64,000 nucleotides of DNA from Planctomycetota bacterium (GTDB lineage: Bacteria > Planctomycetota > UBA1135 > JACQFD01). A program made the position numbers and the translations under genes. This document shows positions 1 to 9,991 of the stretch, one piece after another. The notes under the pieces are model-generated. The model did not search any database. It was given only the letters and a program-made list of their open reading frames with translations, and was not told where the DNA came from. The stretch's first letter is position 1. Every line of letters begins with the position of its first letter. Where the stretch lies: NCBI GenBank assembly GCA_016792805.1, contig JAEUHX010000011.1, forward strand, positions 1 to 64,000, in the 5' to 3' direction.

Positions 1-2
1 CT

Positions 3-45
3 GCGCAGAATCCGACCGGCGCTTCGCGCCAGTCGGATTCTGCGC
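3..45. repeat. Strong hairpin at left edge
   Basis: Two 20-nt arms (3-22 and 26-45) are complementary except for one mismatch and flank a 3-nt loop. No T-tract follows on either side, so this is not a textbook intrinsic terminator. It could be the folded 3' end of a transcript entering from the left, or part of the hairpin-rich repeats that follow. No gene is seen in 1-563. Confidence 0.6.
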
Positions 46-128
46 GCGCCATGGCCTCGCGTCTGCGGAACTCGCCGCGCCAAGACCGACCCACGCCCCA
101 TTCCTAGCCGTCCCTCATCTGTGAAGTC

Positions 129-255
129 GTAGGGCGCGGGCTTGCCCGCGACGATTTCGGAGGCGCTTGCGCCGCCGGATGAAGCATCGCGCCGGCGATT
201 CGTCATCACGCGGGGCAAGCCCCGCGCCATGGTTCGGCGCGTGCGCCGACCCTAC
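129..255. repeat. Interspersed multi-hairpin repeat, copy 1
   Basis: The unit starts with GTAGGG and ends with the inverted CCCTAC. It holds a row of short stem-loops: GCGCGGGC..GCCCGCG near the left end, GCGCTTGCGC, then the perfect CGCGGGGC-AA-GCCCCGCG stem at 209-226, and GGCGCGTGCGCC near the right end. Copy 2 is at 409-538 and a diverged copy at about 39868-39967. It has no plausible coding content. It resembles a REP/MITE-like non-autonomous repeat, but no mobilising enzyme was linked to it. Confidence 0.7.
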
Positions 256-408
256 GAATCGACTTCTGTGCACACCAAGACCGACCCACGCCCCATTCGA
301 AGCCGTCTCCGAATTGGTGAAGCCGGATCATTGCCCGCTCGGAGGCTTGGGAATCACTCGTGATCGCCAACGCACTGACCCTTTGTGAGCGATTGCATAT
401 TTGTTGGA

Positions 409-538
409 GTAGGGCGCGGGCATCGCCCGCGACGATTCGCGCGCGCTTGCGCGCGCGGATGACGCTGCCCGCCCTCGACGGTTCGTCATCACGCGGGGCA
501 AGCCCCGCGCCATGGTTCGGCGCGCGCGCCGACACCAC
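409..538. repeat. Interspersed multi-hairpin repeat, copy 2
   Basis: This copy has the same layout as copy 1: GTAGGGCGCGGGC at the left, a GCGC-rich middle hairpin, then a nearly identical right half of about 60 bp that includes CGCGGGGCAAGCCCCGCG and CATGGTTCGGCGCG. The right terminal CCCTAC has decayed to ACCAC. The left and right thirds are conserved between copies while the centre varies, so the ends and the stems appear to be what is maintained. It ends 25 bp past the 3' end of the dsbD-like gene. Confidence 0.7.
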
Positions 539-563
539 AAATCGACTGAGAAAGCTTCGCGCG

Positions 564-2972
564 CTAACCCTTCTGTAAGAACCCCAGAATTTCCTCCAGG
601 GTCGGCTGGGGGCTTGGTTCCCAGCGCGCTACGACCGACTTGCCGTCATTTTCGATGACGGCCCAGTAGGGGGCGCCGAAGGTGTCGAGAATCTCGCGCT
701 GAAGCTTCACATATCGCTTCGAGCGCTCCTTGATCTCGGGGGGCGTGAGGCCGTCGATGTGCAGCTCGACACAAATGAAGCGCTCGAGCTCCTTCTGAAC
801 TTCAGGGCGAGGAACCAACGATCCCTCGATAAAGCGGCAGTTCTGTCACTGGAAGCCGGTGAAATTCAACAGAAGCCGCTTCTTCTCCTTGCGGGCCTGG
901 TCGAGGGCGGCGTCGAAATCGCGGACCCACGCGACCTCCGGGTGCTTCTCCATGCGCGGCCCGGCAACAAAGCTCTGGCCTCCGCCATAGTTGGGCGGGG
1001 GAAGGAAGGCCTCGACGAAGCCCCCGAACCGGGCGCCGAAAAGCCCGGCGGAGAGGTAGAGCGCGGCAGCGAGGGACGAGACGCCGAAGAGCGCGCGGAT
1101 GGGGCCCACCTCGCCCTCGGCGCCCGGCAAGTGCAGGAGGCCGAACAGATAGAGGGCGAGTGCCACAAAAATCGAAATGCACAAAGCCAGGAAGACCGGC
1201 CGCGTCAGGATCTGCATGTCCCACGCGATGTCGGCGTTGCTCAAGAATTTGAGCGCGGCGGCGATTTCCACGAGTCCCATGGAGATCTTCACGACTTCGA
1301 GCCACGCGCCGCCGCGCGGGAGCCGCTGGAGAAATGACGGGAAGAGCGCGAGAACAAAGAACGGCGCCGCGAAGGTCGACGAATACGCCAGCATCCCAAG
1401 GATCGGGCGCGTCAGATCGCCGCTCGCCGAGTAGACGAGCAGCGCTCCGAGGATCGGCACGGTGCAGGTGAACGAAGCGAGCGTGAAGGCCACCGACATG
1501 AAGAGCGTCATGGCGGTGTCGTTGGAGGCGTTCTGCTTGGCGGACTCGACCTGATTGGTGAGACCGGAGGGAGCCTGGATCTGAAACAGCCCAAGAAGCG
1601 AAAGCCCGAGTGCAACAAAAAGAACACCCATCCCGGTGTTGACCCACGGGTTGGTCGCGAACGCGTTGAGCCCTGACGCGCCGAAGAAGGCCGAGACCGC
1701 GACGCCGAGCATGGTGAACGTCCCAATAATCCCAAGCGCATACGTGATCGCGAGCCGCAGCGTGCGTCCGCGCTTGCCCGAGGAGCGCTTGCTGAAGAAC
1801 GAGACCGTGATCGGCACCATCGGGAAGACGCACGGCGTCAGCAGCGAGAGCGCCCCGCCGAGGGCCGCGGTGCCGAGAAACGTGAGGAGCGGCAGCTGCT
1901 GGAGCCGCTGGATTCCCGACGTCTGATCTGTGGCAGTCGGCTTCGCGGCGCTCGCCGTCGGAGCGGGCGCACCGGAGCTCGAGGCCTTCACGGGAACAGT
2001 AACAATCCACTCTGCCGGCGGCAGGCACGTCTTCTCGTCGCAGACCATGAGCTTGAGCGTGAGCTTGGGCGCCGTCGCGCCGAGACCTTCCTTCGGCGCG
2101 GCCACGGTCTGCTTCATCGTGACCGGCCCCTCGAGAATGTCTTCGCCTTTATGTTGTTTCCCTTCCGGGGCGCGCAGGCCGTCGACGAGCTCGAGCCCCT
2201 CTGCTTCAACGGAGGTCTTAAGGCCGAATCCCCGATTGGTGGGAGTGTACACATGCCAGCCCGCGTCGATGTCGAGCTCGACGGCGATCTCACACTGTTC
2301 CCCGGGCGAAAGCGCCGCTTTGGAAATGGTGAACTTGGGGCGCACGCGATAGCTCTCAGGCGCTTCCACGATGGGGAAGTCGCCCGCCTTCTTGGGCGCC
2401 GCCGCCGCCGTCTCCCTGTGGCCGTCCGCATTCGGCGCCGCTGTCGCGGGCGCCGCAGACGCGATCTCAAACTCCCACTCGCCAGGTGGAAGGCAAGTAT
2501 TCGCGTTGCAGACGTTCAGAAGGAGCGTGCCCTTCATCGGGGCGGCGCTCGCCGCCGCGCGCAGCTTCTGCTTCAGCTCCACCTTCCCTTCGTAGACCGC
2601 CGACTTCCCATGGGGCGTCGGCTGCGGCCCGACGAGCGCTCCCAGAGCTTCCGCGCCCTCGAGTTTCAGCTCGATCGGAATTCCGCCGTCGCCAGAGTCG
2701 GCGGCTCCGGGCTCCGCCGGCGGATACGCATGCCAGCCGGGCTCAATCGTGAGCGCGATCGTGAGCTCGGCCTCCTCGCCGGGTGTGAGGGCCGCCTTGG
2801 AGAGCGCGATCTGCGCTTCAACGTTGTACCGGTCGGGCTCCGCCACCAAGCGGATGCCTTGGCCGGCTTGTCGCGCGGCGACGGGCGCCGCCGGGGCGCT
2901 GAGGAGTGGCGGCGTCGGCGAGGAGGCGTAGCCGAAGCAGGCGAGCGCCCAAGATGCGAGGTGCAGAAGCAT
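564..2972 (-). CDS. DsbD-like thiol:disulfide interchange protein, probable selenoprotein (Sec709)
   Basis: Predicted inner-membrane protein that passes electrons from the cytoplasm to periplasmic thiols. Reading starts at 2972 with a signal-like segment (MLLHLASWALACF). Two tandem DsbD N-domain repeats follow, each with a C-x4-C pair (VCNANTCLPP and VCDEKTCLPP). About eight membrane segments carry the two conserved Cys (TPCVFPMVP and FTCTVP). A C-terminal thioredoxin-like domain follows. The frame meets TGA at 848-846 within NFTGFQ-(TGA)-QNCRF and then stays open for 93 more residues of family-like sequence to a stop at 564. Relatives have Cys at the TGA position (FTG..C.NCR), so UxxC is expected, giving about 802 aa. 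A hairpin at 809-827 could be the SECIS. The alternative is a nonsense mutation splitting the gene, but the intact downstream domain argues against decay. Confidence 0.85.
809..827 (-). promoter_or_regulatory. Candidate bacterial SECIS in dsbD-like mRNA
   Basis: In the mRNA, 18 nt after the UGA, GAGGGA pairs with UUCCUC (one G-U) around the loop UCGUUGG. The loop begins 25 nt after the UGA and contains GU. Bacterial SECIS elements are short stem-loops just downstream of the UGA, with a G or GU in the apical loop. The fit is judged by eye; no folding energy was computed. Confidence 0.6.
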
Positions 2973-3110
2973 TCGTAGCTCGATGGTACGAAGACGGGCG
3001 CGCCGATGCCCACAGCCTCCCCGCGCTACCCACGCAGGGCGCTCTTTGCCAGGGGCTTCGCTCTTCGCTAGCGTGCCGTGGCTGGCGGCGCCCGCGCCGC
3101 TTCCCGCGCC

Positions 3111-3665
3111 ATGAAGCTTCCCCTCACCGGCTTTGCGCTCGCCCTCTCGTGCATCAGCACGGCGGCTGGGCTCCTTGTGGGCCAGGATCCGAGCCTCCCC
3201 GCGGCGCCGAAGACTCCCGCCGAGCTCGAGAAAGCTCGGATCGAACGGGAGATCCAGGGGATCTGGGAGGTGCGTGCCTGCGAGAACCCAAGCGTCTCGC
3301 TCGTGATCCGGTCGTCGGGCTACATGCTGGTGCACGACGGGTGGCTCTCGATCCAAGTCGTGATCACGCACCGCGATAAGTCCGCGGGAGGAGATGTGTA
3401 TTCCTTCCTCGGCTCCATGAAACGTTACACCGTTACCGATCTGAATCGGCTGCGCCTCGAGGATGTGTGGGGTTTCTCGAACCCAAGCGGCGACCTGAAA
3501 CCCGACGTGCGCGGCACGATCGAGGAGCGCGTGATGCTCTTCTCCGGGCCTTATGAGGTCGGCCAGACGCTTCGCATCACGCGGGGCGCTGGCAACTGGC
3601 TTGAGTTCGTGCGCCGCGCGAAGCCCGTGAAGCCTTCGGCGGCCGTGACGCCGACAGAAAAGTGA
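3111..3665 (+). CDS. Secreted protein of unknown function
   Basis: 184 aa. The start at 3111 (MKLPLTGFALALSC) gives a clean signal peptide; an upstream in-frame ATG at 3078 would spoil it. The mature part begins with an Ala/Pro-rich linker and a charged helix (TPAELEKARIEREIQG). A compact beta-rich domain follows, opening with IQGIWEV, which resembles lipocalin-like or TIGR03067-type proteins that begin with a GxW motif. That resemblance is only suggestive. The gene is divergent from the dsbD-like gene with 138 bp between starts, so the two probably share a promoter region. Confidence 0.75.
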   Translation: MKLPLTGFALALSCISTAAGLLVGQDPSLPAAPKTPAELEKARIEREIQGIWEVRACENPSVSLVIRSSGYMLVHDGWLSIQVVITHRDKSAGGDVYSFLGSMKRYTVTDLNRLRLEDVWGFSNPSGDLKPDVRGTIEERVMLFSGPYEVGQTLRITRGAGNWLEFVRRAKPVKPSAAVTPTEK

Positions 3666-3689
3666 GTATCACTTTCAGGTTTTGATCGC

Positions 3690-4331
3690 GTGAGCCGAGG
3701 ATTCGATCTCATCGGGCCGGCCGGAAGGCTCGAGGCGCTTTCGGAGGCTCCCGTCGGGGAGCGCGTCGGAGGCGCGGTCGTCGGCCATCCGCACCCGCTG
3801 CGCGGCGGGACGATGCACACGACGATCGTCTATCGCAGCGCGAAGGCGCTCGCCGCCGCCGGATTCGAAGTGGTGAGATTCAATTTTCGTGGGGTCGGCT
3901 CGAGCGCAGGAGTGCACGACGAAGGGCGAGGAGAGCAGGACGACTACCGCGCGGCGCTCGACCATCTCGAAGCGAGCGGCGCTCGGCCGGTTGTTGCCTG
4001 CGGATTCTCCTTCGGCGGAGTGATGGCGCTGAGGGTTGGGCTTTCGGATACTCGGGTGTGTGCGCTCGTGGCGATCGGGCTGCCGCTGCGAATTGTGGAT
4101 CCGAGTTTCCTTTCGGAATGCCGCAAGCCGCTTCTCGTCGTGCAGGGCGAGGACGATCCGTTCGGGGCTCCTGCAGAGATCGAACAAAAGCTCGGCGGAT
4201 TGATTGCATTTCAGCTTCACACAATTGCGGGCGTCGGCCACTTCTTCGAAGGCAAAGCGACGGACGCCGCCGCGGCCGTCGCGGAGTTCTCGCGCCGGCA
4301 TGCGCTGGCGGCGGCCGGGAGCGGCCAATGA
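3690..4331 (+). CDS. Alpha/beta hydrolase
   Basis: 213 aa, starting with GTG at 3690. HPHPLRGGTM near residue 35 is the oxyanion-side HPHP motif of the short alpha/beta hydrolases grouped with YcjY and COG2945. FNFRGVGSS follows, and GFSFGG near residue 107 is the nucleophile elbow. GEDDPF supplies the acid and GVGHFF near residue 190 the catalytic His. The protein is cytoplasmic, with no signal peptide and unknown substrate. Its stop overlaps the start of the Rieske gene by 4 nt (ATGA), so the two are probably co-translated. Confidence 0.9.
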   Translation: MSRGFDLIGPAGRLEALSEAPVGERVGGAVVGHPHPLRGGTMHTTIVYRSAKALAAAGFEVVRFNFRGVGSSAGVHDEGRGEQDDYRAALDHLEASGARPVVACGFSFGGVMALRVGLSDTRVCALVAIGLPLRIVDPSFLSECRKPLLVVQGEDDPFGAPAEIEQKLGGLIAFQLHTIAGVGHFFEGKATDAAAAVAEFSRRHALAAAGSGQ

Positions 4332-4708
4332 GGCCGCCTCGCACGTGGACGCGCGCGATTGAGCTCGGGGAGATTGAGCCCGACTCGGGGGCGATTCTTC
4401 AATTGTGGGGTGTTCCCATAGCCGTTTTCCGCGTCGGCGATGGGGCCGCAGCGGTGGGGGCGGTCTGCCCGCATGCAGGATCGCTTCTGTGTGAATTCCT
4501 CTCAGACTCGGGAACGGCCATGTGTCCGTCCCACGGGTGGGAGTTCAGCCTTCGCGACGGTGCCTGCACGACCCATCGCACGCAGCGCGTTCCGGTCTAT
4601 CCGGCGCGGATCGAAGACGGCGCGATCTGGGTGCAGGTTCGACCGCTTCTCGCATGGCTCTCGAGCTGGACCGGCCGCACTGCGCCGCCGGCGCGGAGAC
4701 TTCGATGA
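4328..4708 (+). CDS. Small Rieske [2Fe-2S] ferredoxin-like protein
   Basis: 126 aa. It contains both Rieske cluster motifs: CPHAG near residue 44 and CPSHGWEF near residue 62, i.e. C-x-H and C-x2-H. This matches stand-alone Rieske ferredoxins related to the small subunit of nitrite reductase (NirD) and dioxygenase ferredoxins. The expected role is one-electron transfer. No partner oxygenase is adjacent, but a ferredoxin-reductase-like flavoprotein lies three genes downstream (6737-7510) and could reduce it. It overlaps both neighbours by 4 nt. Confidence 0.9.
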   Translation: MRPPRTWTRAIELGEIEPDSGAILQLWGVPIAVFRVGDGAAAVGAVCPHAGSLLCEFLSDSGTAMCPSHGWEFSLRDGACTTHRTQRVPVYPARIEDGAIWVQVRPLLAWLSSWTGRTAPPARRLR

Positions 4709-5691
4709 TCCGAGTTGTTACAAAATCGATGGAAGGGCCGTTCCAGGTGGTGGAAGGGACCGATGCAGCTCAGTCGGCGATCGAGCGATGGCGCGGAGGG
4801 CGCGAGCGAATTTGGCTCGATCTCATCAGCGCGGATGCGGGCGAGGTTGACGTGATCCGCCGGCAGCTTCATTTTGATGAGCATTCGCTCGAGGACGCGG
4901 TGCGTGGCGACCATCCTCCCAAGGTGGAGGAGGTCGGGCCCGAGGGCGATCGGCCCGCGTATATGTTCGTCGTGGCGGTGGCGCCGACCGGTGAGACGGA
5001 GGGGGCGCTGGAGTCGATTGCACTTTTCCTGAAAGAGCGACTTCTCATTACATTTCACTCGAAGCCTTCGGTCTCGATCGACGAGGCGCTCTCCCGGCTG
5101 CTTCGAGATCCTTCTCAGACGATCGGCCGAGGCATCGAATTTACAGCTCACGCGGTACTCGACGAGATGGTCGACGAATACGACAAGCTGCTCGACTCGT
5201 TCGACGCACGCATCGAGCGTCTCGAGGGGCACCTCGAGAAGGAAGATACACAACAAATCTTTCCGCGTGTCCTGCGCTTGCGGCGTGAGGCTTCGCTGAT
5301 CGGACGCCATGCGCGTGCGATGCGGGATGTGATGGCGTGCCTCTCGCGGGAAGGCCACCCGCTCGTGAAGGCAAAGGCGCGGCTCGCGTTTCGTGATATT
5401 TATGATCACGTCGTGCGCGCCAATGATCGGCTCGAGAATCAGCGTGAAGCGATCTATTCCATTCGCGACGCGCACTTGGCTCTCGCCAATCATCGGATGA
5501 ATGAGGTGATGAAGGCGCTGACGGTCGTCGCCGTCATCAGCGGATCGCTGGCCGTCTTGACGGGACTCCTCGGCATGAACTACCAGCTGCCCTTTCAGGA
5601 GCACCCCAACGCCTTCTGGGCATCGATCATTGCGATGGCGGTGATCTCCAGCTCGATCATCGCCTTCTTTCGGTGGCGTCGCTGGATCTGA
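4705..5691 (+). CDS. corA: CorA-type Mg2+/divalent cation transporter
   Basis: 328 aa. The large N-terminal cytoplasmic domain ends in long helices with many Arg/Glu (residues about 140-260). Two membrane segments follow. The selectivity signature GMN occurs as LLGMNYQLP at the end of the first membrane helix, and the protein ends with the basic tail RWRRWI, as expected. The start at 4705 overlaps the Rieske stop (ATGA). Homopentameric import of Mg2+, or Co2+/Ni2+, is the usual activity of the family. Confidence 0.93.
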   Translation: MIRVVTKSMEGPFQVVEGTDAAQSAIERWRGGRERIWLDLISADAGEVDVIRRQLHFDEHSLEDAVRGDHPPKVEEVGPEGDRPAYMFVVAVAPTGETEGALESIALFLKERLLITFHSKPSVSIDEALSRLLRDPSQTIGRGIEFTAHAVLDEMVDEYDKLLDSFDARIERLEGHLEKEDTQQIFPRVLRLRREASLIGRHARAMRDVMACLSREGHPLVKAKARLAFRDIYDHVVRANDRLENQREAIYSIRDAHLALANHRMNEVMKALTVVAVISGSLAVLTGLLGMNYQLPFQEHPNAFWASIIAMAVISSSIIAFFRWRRWI

Positions 5692-5729
5692 GCCAGGGCA
5701 CGTTGCCATTGCTGAGCTACACTCCCCCT

Positions 5730-6740
5730 ATGGCTGCCGACGTCCAATCGCCGCTCGCTTCGCGCGCCGCGACACTTCCCATTGATCCGCGGCTCGATCT
5801 CTTTGCCGAGATCGCAAAGCTCAAGAAAGAGCGCAATGCTCTGCTGCTGGCCCATTACTACCAAGACTCCGATATCCAAGACATCGCCGACTTCATCGGC
5901 GATTCGCTGGAGTTGAGCCGGCGCGCGCGCGACGCAAAGAGCTACGACGTTATCTGTTTTTGTGGTGTGCATTTCATGGCGGAGTCGGCGAAATGCCTCG
6001 CTCCCGACAAGATTGTCGTACTGCCGGACATGGAAGCGGGCTGCTCGCTCGCGGAGGCCTGCCCGCCCGAGAAGCTCGCCGCCTGGAAGGCTGCGCACCC
6101 CGATCATGTCATTGTTGCGTATATCAATACATCCGCCGCGACGAAGGCGCTCTGCGACTGGATCTGCACTTCGAGCAATGCCGAGAAAGTCATCCAGGCG
6201 ATTCCAAAGGGGAAGAAGATCCTCTTCGTTCCCGACCGTCACCTCGGCGCCTGGCTGATTCGCCGCACGGGGCGCGAGATGGAATTGTGGCCTGGGTCGT
6301 GCATTGTCCACGAGACGTTCAGCGCGAGGAAGCTCGCTGCCATGAAGGAGCGCTACCCGGGCGCGCTCGTGGTGGCTCATCCGGAGTGCGATGAGAGCGT
6401 GCTGGCGGTCTCCGACTTTGTGGGATCCACGAGTAAGCTTCTTGGCTACGTCGTCGAGAGCCCCGCGACCACCTTTATTGTTGCGACGGAGCGCGGAATT
6501 CTGCACGAGATGCGCAAGCGCGCTCCGGGGAAGATCCTGCTGGAGCCGCCCTTCGAGGCGGGAGCCGACGCGGCGAAGGGGGCATGTGCGAGCTGTAATG
6601 AATGCCCTCACATGAAGCGGAACACTATGGAAAAAGTATATTTGGCGCTCCGCGACCTCCAGCCGCGTATCGAGATCGCCGAGGATCTGCGCCGCCGCTC
6701 GCTTGTCCCTCTTGAGCGCATGCTCTCGATCGTGTCATGA
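5730..6740 (+). CDS. nadA: Quinolinate synthase
   Basis: 336 aa. NadA condenses iminoaspartate with dihydroxyacetone phosphate to quinolinate in NAD synthesis. [21 protein letters not shown] is the typical N-terminal block. The [4Fe-4S] ligands are expected at the Cys in CFCGVHFM, the Cys in WPGSCIVH and the Cys of CNECPHM near residue 292. HPECDESV is also conserved. The start at 5730 lies 38 nt after corA; the upstream in-frame extension overlaps corA and looks artificial. No nadB or nadC is in the window. The gene overlaps the next by 4 nt. Confidence 0.95.
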   Translation: MAADVQSPLASRAATLPIDPRLDLFAEIAKLKKERNALLLAHYYQDSDIQDIADFIGDSLELSRRARDAKSYDVICFCGVHFMAESAKCLAPDKIVVLPDMEAGCSLAEACPPEKLAAWKAAHPDHVIVAYINTSAATKALCDWICTSSNAEKVIQAIPKGKKILFVPDRHLGAWLIRRTGREMELWPGSCIVHETFSARKLAAMKERYPGALVVAHPECDESVLAVSDFVGSTSKLLGYVVESPATTFIVATERGILHEMRKRAPGKILLEPPFEAGADAAKGACASCNECPHMKRNTMEKVYLALRDLQPRIEIAEDLRRRSLVPLERMLSIVS

Positions 6741-7510
6741 GCAGCGCTCCGTCTCCGCCCGCAATGCTCCGCCGCTCGGAGCTTGCCATCGCCGGAATCG
6801 TGGACGAGTCCAACGATACAAAAACGTTTCGGCTGACGGCGCCGGAGTCGGGTTTGCCCCAATTTCAGCCGGGGCAATTCTATGCGCTCGAGGTGCCGGG
6901 CCCCGACGGCGCCTGGATCCGCCGCAGCTACTCGGTCGCCTCTTCGCCGCTCGAGCGCCGGTGGCTCGACTTCACTATCAAGAAAGTGGAGGGCGGTGCC
7001 GCGACGACAGCACTTTTCGAGCGGCTTCGTCCGGGAGATCGCTTGCGTGCTACGGGGCCATTCGGCGAATTCGTGCTCGACGCGGCGCGTCCCGCGATTT
7101 TTGTAACGGGCGGCGTCGGCGTGACACCGATCCTCAGCATGCTGCGCTATCTCGACGCGACAAGCTCAGCACTTCCGGTCTGTCTGCTCTACGCGAATCG
7201 AACCGGCGCCGACGTCCTCTTCGAGGAGGAGCTGCGCGCCATGGCCGCGCGTCGAGCGAATTTTGAGTTTCATTTCTCGCTCACGCGCGCGACCGAAGCA
7301 GACCGAGCGCGGTGGCGCGGTCGCTCCGGCCGCTTCGACGCAGCCACGATTCAACAGATCTGCCGCGGCATGTCCGACCGCGTCGCGTATCTGTGCGGAC
7401 CCATCCCGATGATGGAGGAGAGCGGCAAAGCGCTCCTGTCTCTCGGCCTCGCAGCCAAAGACATCCGCACAGAAGCCTTCGTCGGCGTGAGCCCGACGTT
7501 CGGCGGCTGA
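6737..7510 (+). CDS. FAD/NAD(P)H-dependent ferredoxin reductase-like oxidoreductase
   Basis: 257 aa. The FAD-binding barrel carries [10 protein letters not shown] (R-x-Y-S) near residue 58. The NAD(P) half has [13 protein letters not shown] near residue 122 and CGPIPMMEE near residue 218. There is no fused ferredoxin domain. It belongs to the ferredoxin-NADP reductase superfamily and could feed the small Rieske protein upstream. The last about 101 codons (7205-7510) are repeated, diverged, at 19238-19546 on the far side of the metal-resistance island. This copy is the intact gene and its 3' end marks the left edge of the island. Confidence 0.9.
   Translation: MSSAPSPPAMLRRSELAIAGIVDESNDTKTFRLTAPESGLPQFQPGQFYALEVPGPDGAWIRRSYSVASSPLERRWLDFTIKKVEGGAATTALFERLRPGDRLRATGPFGEFVLDAARPAIFVTGGVGVTPILSMLRYLDATSSALPVCLLYANRTGADVLFEEELRAMAARRANFEFHFSLTRATEADRARWRGRSGRFDAATIQQICRGMSDRVAYLCGPIPMMEESGKALLSLGLAAKDIRTEAFVGVSPTFGG
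7205..7510 (+). repeat. Left copy of about 306-bp direct repeat flanking the island
   Basis: The 3' end of the reductase gene from codon 157 to the stop is roughly 90 percent identical by eye to 19238-19546. Both copies keep the same frame and the same final residues (GVSPTFGG, then TGA). Together they bracket about 11.7 kb of metal-resistance and IS DNA. Confidence 0.85.
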
Positions 7511-7775
7511 TCGAGAAAGCGCGGAGACTCGAGGCTTGATACAAAAATCAGGAGAACCATCACCGTGGATTCTGCAGTGCGATTCGAGCTGATTGTGGGG
7601 ATACAATTGTTTGTCACGCTGGGCACTGCGAGCCATCGAGGGGGCCTAGCACTTCGGGGATTTCCGCTTCAAGAAGGAGGCTTTCGCTCTGTGCGCGAAT
7701 TGCTGAACTGCAGCCAAGCGGTTTCTCTTTCTGTGGGTTCGAAGGTGCGCAAAGTCGGCGCGAGTGCTCGAGAAA

Positions 7776-8052
7776 CGCCGACAGCAGCCGAGATCGAAAG
7801 CGGCATACCGCGAAGCCAGAGCGCCACGATCCCGCAGGTGAGCCCGAGCGGCACGCCGGTGAAGACGAGAAGCGCATAGCTCGTCGAGCCGAACGTACTG
7901 AAAAGCAGGAGGAAGCTGAGAAGGAAGCAGATCGGAAGGACGATCGTCAGCCGCTCCCGCGCGGTGACCGTGTTTTCAAGCTGACCGCCCCACACGAGCC
8001 AACTTCCGGAAGGGAGTGGCACAGGAATGGCCTTTTGCTCCGCCTGACGGTC
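7776..8052 (-). pseudogene. Truncated czcA fragment
   Basis: About 275 bp closely match part of the intact czcA gene in this island (around 10317-10590, minus strand). The shared stretch encodes PLPSGSWLVWGGQ, ENTVTARERLTIV and GVPLGLTCGIVALWLRGMP. The match stops abruptly on both sides, and the downstream frame reads unrelated sequence, so no functional RND domain is possible. It is probably a rearrangement scar from a second efflux operon. Between it and the reductase gene (7511-7775) no gene is seen. Confidence 0.85.
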
Positions 8053-8061
8053 GATCACGAC

Positions 8062-9984
<1,923 letters not shown>

Positions 9985-9991
9985 CGAACTC

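Noticed and set aside
129..538. CRISPR array from two similar units near the left edge
   Set aside because: Units are about 130 bp with 153 bp between and occur elsewhere singly; there are no short regular repeats or cas genes.
4328..6740. UGA recoded to Trp genome-wide (code 4 or 25)
   Set aside because: Several genes end in TGA inside ATGA or GTGA overlaps with the next start, and Trp is encoded by TGG throughout, so TGA is a normal stop.
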